This document shows, piece after piece, positions 1-4,275 of a stretch of 6,215 nucleotides of DNA; the stretch's first letter is position 1, and each line of letters begins with the position of its first letter. Source of the stretch: DHVE2 group archaeon (GTDB taxonomy: Archaea; Thermoplasmatota; Thermoplasmata; Thermoplasmatales; Aciduliprofundaceae); assembly GCA_026986135.1 (NCBI GenBank), contig JALSPD010000179.1, positions 1 to 6,215 of the forward strand. Reading direction: 5' to 3'. The notes beneath the pieces are model-generated. The model was not told the origin of the DNA. It did not search any database and saw nothing but the letters and a program-made list of their open reading frames with translations. Position numbers and translations under genes: made by a program.

Positions 1-261
1 CTTGAAAAATATTATGACTACAAGTTCGGGAAAGGCTGGGAATTTGCATTTAAGGCTCCAGCGCTTATAAAGATACGCCAGGCGATTGGAAGGTTGATTA
101 GAAGTGAGTCTGATAGAGGTGTGGCAATTATTCTTGATAAACGAGCAGTTAGATTCTCTAGAGAAATTGAAATGAAGGAATCCAATGATATTTTAACCGA
201 GGTTAAAAGCTTCTTTGAAGGAACGGGGATAAGAAAAAGGGGAGGAGGGGCGTCATCGTGA
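1..261 (+). CDS. XPD/Rad3-family ATP-dependent DNA helicase, C-terminal fragment
   Basis: Open frame from the window edge to TGA at 259-261, giving the last 86 residues of a longer protein. Residues 27-34 read QAIGRLIR, followed by SESDRGVAIILDKR. This is helicase motif VI of superfamily 2 Rad3/XPD/DinG enzymes (Q-x-x-G-R-x-x-R, then D-x-G, then a D-x-R strand end). The preceding residues, with an aromatic-rich FGKGWEFAF stretch and a PAL-x-K turn, fit the usual lead-in to motif VI. Such enzymes use ATP to unwind DNA 5'-3' in repair, and most carry an Fe-S cluster in the N-terminal part, which is not visible here. The C-terminus is short and basic/glycine-rich (RKRGGGASS). XPD and DinG subfamilies cannot be separated from this fragment. 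It converges on the DUF1667 gene across a 95-bp spacer. Confidence 0.88.
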   Translation, partial: LEKYYDYKFGKGWEFAFKAPALIKIRQAIGRLIRSESDRGVAIILDKRAVRFSREIEMKESNDILTEVKSFFEGTGIRKRGGGASS

Positions 262-287
262 TGGGTGATTTCCTATTGGAGTGATTT

Positions 288-322
288 TGTATACATTTCG
301 TATACCTATGTATGGATATACA
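288..322. promoter_or_regulatory. Palindromic TGTATAC-type operator-like cluster
   Basis: Two imperfect inverted repeats lie back to back. The first, 288-306, is TGTATACAT T TCGTATACC (6 of 9 arm positions pair). The second, 309-322, has TGTAT and ATACA arms around GGAT. The first closely resembles the perfect 19-bp palindrome at 2037-2055. In both places a TATTTAAA element lies 6-7 bp to the right, so this looks like a binding site for a dimeric regulator. No regulator is encoded in the window, so identity and function are unknown. Confidence 0.45.
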
Positions 323-329
323 AATGTAG

Positions 330-337
330 TATTTAAA
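330..337 (-). promoter_or_regulatory. TATA-like box beside the operator-like cluster
   Basis: TTTAAATA on the minus strand (TATTTAAA on plus), preceded on the minus strand by a purine-rich GAAAGG that could serve as a BRE. Read leftwards, transcription would start near position 308, inside the palindromic cluster, and run antisense to the helicase 3' end. Read rightwards it would start near 360, antisense to the DUF1667 gene. The leftward reading has the better BRE. No convincing gene follows in either direction, so this may be an orphan, antisense or relic promoter. Confidence 0.3.
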
Positions 338-356
338 CCTTTCTGAAATACTCTCA

Positions 357-689
357 TTATTTCCTGGTGAGAATGAATTCAAAACCATCTATGGTAGCCA
401 CAATATCCCCTATTTTTGCAGATTCAGGAATTTTTATTCCTTTCAATTCCTCCAAGATATCTTTTATTCTTATCTTTGGTATGGGTTTTTTGCTTCTCAC
501 TGCACCTATTCTGTAATCTTTGGTGTCAATGCGTACCACGGTGAACAGGATTCTTCTCGGATCAAGTACTTCCTTCTCTGCATATTCGCATCCCCGTGGA
601 CATCGGTTTCCCTTAACTTCTACCCTGTGATCCCTTATGCTTACATCAAGTGTGCAACCTATTGGGCAGTATATGCAGGTAAGTCTCAT
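357..689 (-). CDS. DUF1667 cysteine-rich protein, redox partner of the FAD oxidoreductase
   Basis: 110 residues, the usual size of DUF1667 proteins. Five cysteines are arranged as C5-x2-C8-x3-C12 (TCIYCPIGC) and C30-x3-C34 (RCPRGC), followed by EYAEKEVLDPRR and a later KKPIPK-x-RI segment. This order of a CP-x-GC motif, a second Cys pair, a Y-A-x-x-E element and a P-I-P-K motif is the DUF1667 signature. The cysteines suggest a metal or Fe-S site; that is inference. The ATG at 689-687 overlaps the TGA of the upstream oxidoreductase (ATGA, 4 nt), so translation is probably coupled. Members of this family usually sit after a GlpA-type glycerol-3-phosphate dehydrogenase and the same oxidoreductase, and are thought to form a complex with them. 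No strong T-tract follows the stop codon. Confidence 0.87.
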   Translation of the reverse strand: MRLTCIYCPIGCTLDVSIRDHRVEVKGNRCPRGCEYAEKEVLDPRRILFTVVRIDTKDYRIGAVRSKKPIPKIRIKDILEELKGIKIPESAKIGDIVATIDGFEFILTRK

Positions 690-1879
690 ACTATCATCAC
701 CATGGAATCACCGTTTATTTTTCCAGGGGGTATTTTAAGGAAAAACATTGTGGATGGATTCACATGAATCACTTTTTTCCTGAGATCGCCTATGACAACA
801 GTTCCAGACTCTATATATTTCGTAACTCTTATTGCAATTTTTACCTCCACCTCCCCACTTATCATTTGAGGTACGGCAAACTTAATCCCTTGGCCTGGGG
901 TAATTCTGTAAAAATTCCTCTTTTTCAGCAATCCTCTGCTTCTTAAAGCTGCATTTTTTCCGGCAATTTCTCCTTGTTCTACAGCATAGTCAACAAGATC
1001 ATTTACTACCAGAAGGTTTCCAGATGCGAAGGCGCCTTCTATGCTTGTCTCATAGTATTCATTCACCATCGGGCCGCCGGTATTGGGATCAATCTCAGCG
1101 CCCATTTTTAAGAGTAGTTTGGTATTAGGTACAAGACCTGCAGAGATTATCACGGTATCGCATTTAACAAATTCCCTATTCACTATTTTTCCATCTTTTA
1201 TTTTGCCAATCACAACACCTTCAACACGTTTTTTTCCTTTTATTTCAAGGATTGTGGAATTGAGGTATATGGGAATGTCAAAATCTTGGAGGCACTGTAC
1301 AATGTTTCTTGGAAGTCCACCAGGAAATGAATTTATCTCATATACACCTATAACTTCGGCGCCTTCCATGGCGAATCTCCTTGCAACTATCAATCCTATG
1401 TCACCTGATCCGAGTATCACCACCTTTTTTCCGGGGAGATATCCGTATATATCCATAAGTGCCTGAGCGGTGCCGGCAGTAAAAACCCCTGATGGTCTAT
1501 CGCCGGGGATATTTAAAGAGTATCTTGTTTTCTCTTTGCATCCCGTTGCAAAAACAACAGTTTTTGACTCTATTAATCTATCATTAAGCACAATCCTGAA
1601 TATACCCGCACTGGTTTTTTTTATATTGGATACATGCGCCCCCAGAAAAATATCAATATCCTCTTTTCTTACTTTCCTTTCAAGATAATCTGAGAATTCC
1701 GGACCTGTTAAATCTTTGTTTAGATACCTGGTGCCAAATCCATTATGGATGCACTGTGGTAAAATTCCTCCAAGATAATCGCTTCTTTCTATAATTGCTA
1801 CCTTATCTGCGATTTCTTTTGCTCCAAGGGCTGCAGCCATGCCTGATGGTCCCCCACCAATAACAACTACCTCGTACAC
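686..1879 (-). CDS. FAD/NAD(P)-dependent oxidoreductase of the GlpA-associated type
   Basis: 397 residues, full length for the family. The N-terminal dinucleotide-binding fold shows VVIGGGPSG (residues 5-13) and the acidic strand end IIE (29-31). A second Rossmann motif, VVILGSGDIG (153-162), should bind NAD(P)H. ATGCKEKTR (111-119) and GAFASGN (282-288) are typical of the pyridine nucleotide-disulfide reductase superfamily. The segment LGGILPQCIHNGFG (36-49) followed by DLTGPEF is characteristic of the oxidoreductase encoded next to GlpA and DUF1667. No CxxC redox-active disulfide is present, so it is not a thioredoxin or glutathione reductase. The likely role is electron transfer between a flavin substrate dehydrogenase and NAD(P)H or another carrier in the cytoplasm. 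The start is GTG at 1879-1877; an in-frame TGA seven codons upstream, with no ATG between, fixes it. A TATA-like box about 27 bp upstream suggests a leaderless message. Confidence 0.9.
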   Translation of the reverse strand: MYEVVVIGGGPSGMAAALGAKEIADKVAIIERSDYLGGILPQCIHNGFGTRYLNKDLTGPEFSDYLERKVRKEDIDIFLGAHVSNIKKTSAGIFRIVLNDRLIESKTVVFATGCKEKTRYSLNIPGDRPSGVFTAGTAQALMDIYGYLPGKKVVILGSGDIGLIVARRFAMEGAEVIGVYEINSFPGGLPRNIVQCLQDFDIPIYLNSTILEIKGKKRVEGVVIGKIKDGKIVNREFVKCDTVIISAGLVPNTKLLLKMGAEIDPNTGGPMVNEYYETSIEGAFASGNLLVVNDLVDYAVEQGEIAGKNAALRSRGLLKKRNFYRITPGQGIKFAVPQMISGEVEVKIAIRVTKYIESGTVVIGDLRKKVIHVNPSTMFFLKIPPGKINGDSMVMIV

Positions 1880-1903
1880 ACTAACACTGTATGTTTTTCA
1901 GGG

Positions 1904-1909
1904 ATATAA
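1904..1909 (-). promoter_or_regulatory. Proximal TATA box of the oxidoreductase-DUF1667 operon
   Basis: TTATAT on the minus strand, with GGGAAAC just upstream as a possible BRE. Its centre lies about 27 bp before the GTG start at 1879, which would put the transcript start on or next to the start codon. No Shine-Dalgarno sequence lies between them, which agrees with leaderless translation, common in archaea. Confidence 0.5.
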
Positions 1910-1954
1910 TGTTTCCCAAAAACTACTCTTCTGCGTAAATTATAATCTCTCTTC

Positions 1955-1997
1955 CTCCCACCCGGGCAGCGAGATAGTTCTGGGAGTGAACTATCTC
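1955..1997 (-). other. Perfect stem-loop with pseudoknot potential in the divergent intergenic region
   Basis: GAGATAGTTC (1971-1980) and GAACTATCTC (1988-1997) form a perfect 10-bp inverted repeat with a 7-nt loop. Six loop bases (TGGGAG, 1981-1986) are exactly complementary to CTCCCA at 1955-1960, so an RNA could fold as an H-type pseudoknot. On the minus strand the outer pairing segment also contains GGAGG (1958-1954), a perfect anti-SD complement, yet no start codon with a useful frame follows. A leftward transcript from the TATA-like box at 2062-2069 would carry this structure as a leader of the redox operon, or as a separate small RNA. A protein-binding site on DNA is the main alternative. 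Confidence 0.5.
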
Positions 1998-2036
1998 TAT
2001 GTCGGAATCCTTCAACTGGTATATTCTCACACTCAT

Positions 2037-2055
2037 TGTATACATTATGTATACA
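2037..2055. promoter_or_regulatory. Perfect 19-bp palindrome, candidate operator
   Basis: TGTATACAT T ATGTATACA is a perfect inverted repeat with 9-bp arms and a single central base, the form expected of a site for a homodimeric helix-turn-helix regulator. It lies 6 bp from a TATA-like element (2062-2069), and read leftwards it would cover the transcript start, so repression of the redox operon is the simplest reading. A related, less perfect copy is at 288-306. Confidence 0.6.
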
Positions 2056-2061
2056 CAATCG

Positions 2062-2069
2062 TATTTAAA
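2062..2069 (-). promoter_or_regulatory. Distal TATA-like box adjoining the palindrome
   Basis: TTTAAATA on the minus strand, preceded by GCAAACA as a possible BRE. The predicted start near 2040 falls within the palindrome, giving a leader of about 160 nt before the GTG at 1879 that includes the pseudoknot-capable hairpin. The TTTAAA core is symmetric, so a rightward promoter starting near 2090 cannot be excluded, but its upstream sequence is a poor BRE. Confidence 0.4.
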
Positions 2070-2143
2070 TGTTTGCACAATTATACCATGGTTTTATGTT
2101 TCACCGTTCGGTGTTAATTTTTCTTTTCGATCGGTGCGGAATC

Positions 2144-2151
2144 TAAATATA
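2144..2151 (+). promoter_or_regulatory. TATA box of alaX
   Basis: TAAATATA preceded by purine-rich GCGGAATC. Its centre is about 26 bp upstream of the alaX ATG at 2173, the spacing expected for a transcript that starts at the start codon. There is no Shine-Dalgarno match before the ATG. Confidence 0.55.
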
Positions 2152-2172
2152 TTACAATGCGAATATGCCGCT

Positions 2173-2877
2173 ATGACCCAGCTCCTATATCTTGATGATT
2201 CCTACTTGAAAAGATTCACAGCAACGGTAATTGAAGTGGTAGATGACGGCGTAATCCTTGACAGAACCGCCTTCTATCCTGGCGGTGGAGGCCAACCACA
2301 CGACACGGGTAAAATTCTCTTTAGAAATCTTGAATCCCTTGTGACTTCAATGAAGCGTGAGGGCCCAATTCATGTCATTGAGGGACAGTTACCTGAGGTT
2401 GGCGAAGAAATAACGGGTATAGTTGATTGGGAAAGAAGATACAGGATCATGAGAACTCATACCGCGGTACATGTTATCTCGGGGGTTGCATACAGGGATT
2501 TCGGAGTCAGCATAACTGGAAATCAGCTATACGAGGGTCGTGCAAGGGTTGATCTTTCCTTTGATAATCTCAGCAGGGACCTTGTGAAGAGGATAATTGA
2601 GGAGAGTAACTCGGTAATCAATGAAGATTTAAAGGTGAAGGTGTATTATCTTACCAGGGAAGAATTCAAGCAGAGACCTGAATTGATGCGCGTTAACTCC
2701 AAACTTTACGAGAAGTATGATAGAATTAGGGTGGTAGAAATTGAGGGCTTTGATGCCCAGGCTGATGGTGGAACGCATGTGCGATCGCTGAGGGAAATAG
2801 GAAAAATCGTGCTTGAGAAGTACGAGAGCAAGGGAAGAAAAAACAAGAGGATATATGTGAGGGTTGAAAATGATTAG
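2173..2877 (+). CDS. alaX: Alanyl-tRNA editing protein AlaX (AlaX-M type)
   Basis: 234 residues. This is a free-standing relative of the alanyl-tRNA synthetase editing domain, which hydrolyses Ser or Gly wrongly attached to tRNA-Ala. The N-terminal part has the glycine-rich motif FYPGGGGQPHDTG (34-46), which separates the M form from the short AlaX-S. The zinc-binding editing core has H96-TAV-H100 and the final D198-GGT-H202-V. Two of the usual ligands are the histidines of HxxxH; the position that is Cys in the CxxxH motif of many family members is Asp here. The start is ATG 2173: the upstream in-frame extension to 1999 encodes unrelated residues, covers regulatory DNA and lies upstream of the TATA box. 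The last 8 nt overlap the next gene, so the two are probably cotranscribed. Confidence 0.9.
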   Translation: MTQLLYLDDSYLKRFTATVIEVVDDGVILDRTAFYPGGGGQPHDTGKILFRNLESLVTSMKREGPIHVIEGQLPEVGEEITGIVDWERRYRIMRTHTAVHVISGVAYRDFGVSITGNQLYEGRARVDLSFDNLSRDLVKRIIEESNSVINEDLKVKVYYLTREEFKQRPELMRVNSKLYEKYDRIRVVEIEGFDAQADGGTHVRSLREIGKIVLEKYESKGRKNKRIYVRVEND

Positions 2878-4234
2878 GAAGGTATCTTTTGTGATCTTAA
2901 TTGCACTTCTCCTGGCAATACCCTATGCGAATGGTGCGGTGTGGAAGGACGCCATGACAGGTGATATTTATCAAGATCCCAAATGGCAGAGTATCGGAAT
3001 TGGTATATCCAGGCCACATCTATCCGTTGGTAAATACATAGCAATCTGGAATTCTTCGGAGGTTGATATTGTATCCCATGGGAAGATACATCTCTCAGGT
3101 ATATACGGTGTCTGGCAGGATGGGGATTGGATATCAATTGCCCATTCCCGTGCTCTCTCCTTTTACAATATTTACAGAGAAAGTACTGTGAGTTTTAACA
3201 TTACCCATGTTAAAAATGTTGTCTTCTCCTCAGATTCCGGGGATTTTGCGGCGGTTGAAGGTGATACCACATTCATCCTTTCCCTTACTTCATCCACTAT
3301 GAAAACCATATCATTCAAATTGCTTGGTCCAGGCCATAGGAACGAATTTCTTTTTTCCAATGGAACAGAGTTTGTTGTTTGGCGTTCAGGGGTGATTTAC
3401 TCAGTTAGCATGCCTGGCGGTATAATGTATGCTGTTCCCACAGGAAACGGCTATTCTGTACTTGCAGATGGAATCCTGTACTTTCTTGATGGCAATCTTA
3501 GGGTTATTTCAAGCGAGGATGTGGGTGGTTATGCCATCTACTCATCAGAAGATGCTGTGTATATTCTCAACTCGCTGGTTGATGATGAGGGTGCAAGATA
3601 CTGGATTTTCTCCACATACACATACCCTAATGGAAAGATTGAGCATCTTGGCACTGGAATCACCTACAGGAAGCCAGCGGGTATTGTGGGAACTGGAAGA
3701 TGGTTGTTTTTTTATGATTCCAAACACATTCATATTTTGAATTCCACCAAGCATCTCCTTTCCAACAACACATTTACTGGTGTGAATGCCTCCTCGTACT
3801 ATCTTGCAGGGCTGAATGGAACAGAGGTTGAATACATTATGACGTCTGATATGAGCGAACACCTCACCCTTCTGGGTCCCGATGGTGATAACGACTGGAT
3901 TCCAGATGAGCGTGATCCTGATGATGACAATGATGGCATGCCTGACTGGTGGGAGATCAGGTACGGATTGGATCCTCACAGCGCCAGCGATAGAAATATG
4001 GATATGGATCATGATGGGCTCACCAATTACCAGGAGTATCTAAATGGTACAGATCCCAGGAATTACGATACAGATGGAGATGGGCTCAGCGATGGATATG
4101 AGGTGAGCATGGGACTTGATCCCCTAAAACCTAACTATGCAAGCTCCATTGATATGGAAATGGTTAATATCGCTGTGGCTCTGCTCTTCTCCATACTCGT
4201 ATTTCTGGGCGCAGTGGGGAGAAAAATAGAGTAA
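2870..4234 (+). CDS. Secreted, C-terminally membrane-anchored protein with TSP3-like calcium motifs
   Basis: 454 residues, not recognised as a named protein. Residues 1-22 form a signal peptide: MIRK, a hydrophobic core, then a YANGA cleavage-like region. Residues about 40-330 are beta-rich with recurring short hydrophobic strands and W/G turns, suggestive of a beta-propeller-like ectodomain (inference). Residues 338-362 and 378-418 carry D-x-D-x-D-G loops followed by GLDP and YLNGTDP turns, the pattern of thrombospondin type 3-like calcium repeats. A single membrane helix (about 432-450) ends in RKIE, so the bulk should face outward. Eight N-x-S/T sequons (N61, 110, 164, 291, 299, 306, 316, 392) fit an N-glycosylated archaeal surface protein. 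ATG 2870 is preferred to the in-frame TTG at 2864 because GTGAGGG at 2856-2862 gives it a Shine-Dalgarno-like site. It overlaps alaX by 8 nt, with no obvious functional link. Confidence 0.8.
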   Translation: MIRKVSFVILIALLLAIPYANGAVWKDAMTGDIYQDPKWQSIGIGISRPHLSVGKYIAIWNSSEVDIVSHGKIHLSGIYGVWQDGDWISIAHSRALSFYNIYRESTVSFNITHVKNVVFSSDSGDFAAVEGDTTFILSLTSSTMKTISFKLLGPGHRNEFLFSNGTEFVVWRSGVIYSVSMPGGIMYAVPTGNGYSVLADGILYFLDGNLRVISSEDVGGYAIYSSEDAVYILNSLVDDEGARYWIFSTYTYPNGKIEHLGTGITYRKPAGIVGTGRWLFFYDSKHIHILNSTKHLLSNNTFTGVNASSYYLAGLNGTEVEYIMTSDMSEHLTLLGPDGDNDWIPDERDPDDDNDGMPDWWEIRYGLDPHSASDRNMDMDHDGLTNYQEYLNGTDPRNYDTDGDGLSDGYEVSMGLDPLKPNYASSIDMEMVNIAVALLFSILVFLGAVGRKIE

Positions 4235-4257
4235 AAAATTGGACATGGGTTAAAAAA
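4233..4257 (-). terminator. T-tract terminator of the large repeat protein gene
   Basis: On the minus strand two runs of six T (4257-4252 and 4238-4233) follow the stop codon at 4278-4276 by about 19 and 38 nt. Archaeal RNA polymerase ends at such U-tracts without needing a hairpin. On the plus strand the same bases are A-runs, and no terminator is evident for the converging surface-protein gene. Confidence 0.45.
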
Positions 4258-4275
4258 GGAGATGTGGATACGAAA

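Noticed and set aside
203..388. Minus-strand 61-residue open frame over the helicase 3' end and spacer
   Set aside because: Overlaps a clearly coding helicase end and the end of the DUF1667 gene, has no recognisable domain, and its start lies upstream of the only TATA-like element.
1867..2058. Minus-strand 63-residue open frame through the palindrome and stem-loop
   Set aside because: Its first codons come from the palindrome, it runs into the oxidoreductase gene, and the predicted peptide has no plausible domain; regulatory DNA explains the region better.
2102..2127. Small perfect hairpin CACCG-TT-CGGTG followed by a T-rich stretch, resembling an intrinsic terminator
   Set aside because: The loop has only two bases, the T-run is broken, and no plus-strand gene ends upstream; left as a weak signal.
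1999..2172. N-terminal extension of AlaX by 58 residues
   Set aside because: It would include the palindrome and the alaX TATA box, has no similarity to AlaX, and the family begins near MTQLLYLDDSYL.
2864..2869. TTG start two codons upstream of the surface-protein ATG
   Set aside because: ATG at 2870 is a better start codon, has a Shine-Dalgarno-like GTGAGGG at suitable spacing, and gives a normal signal peptide.
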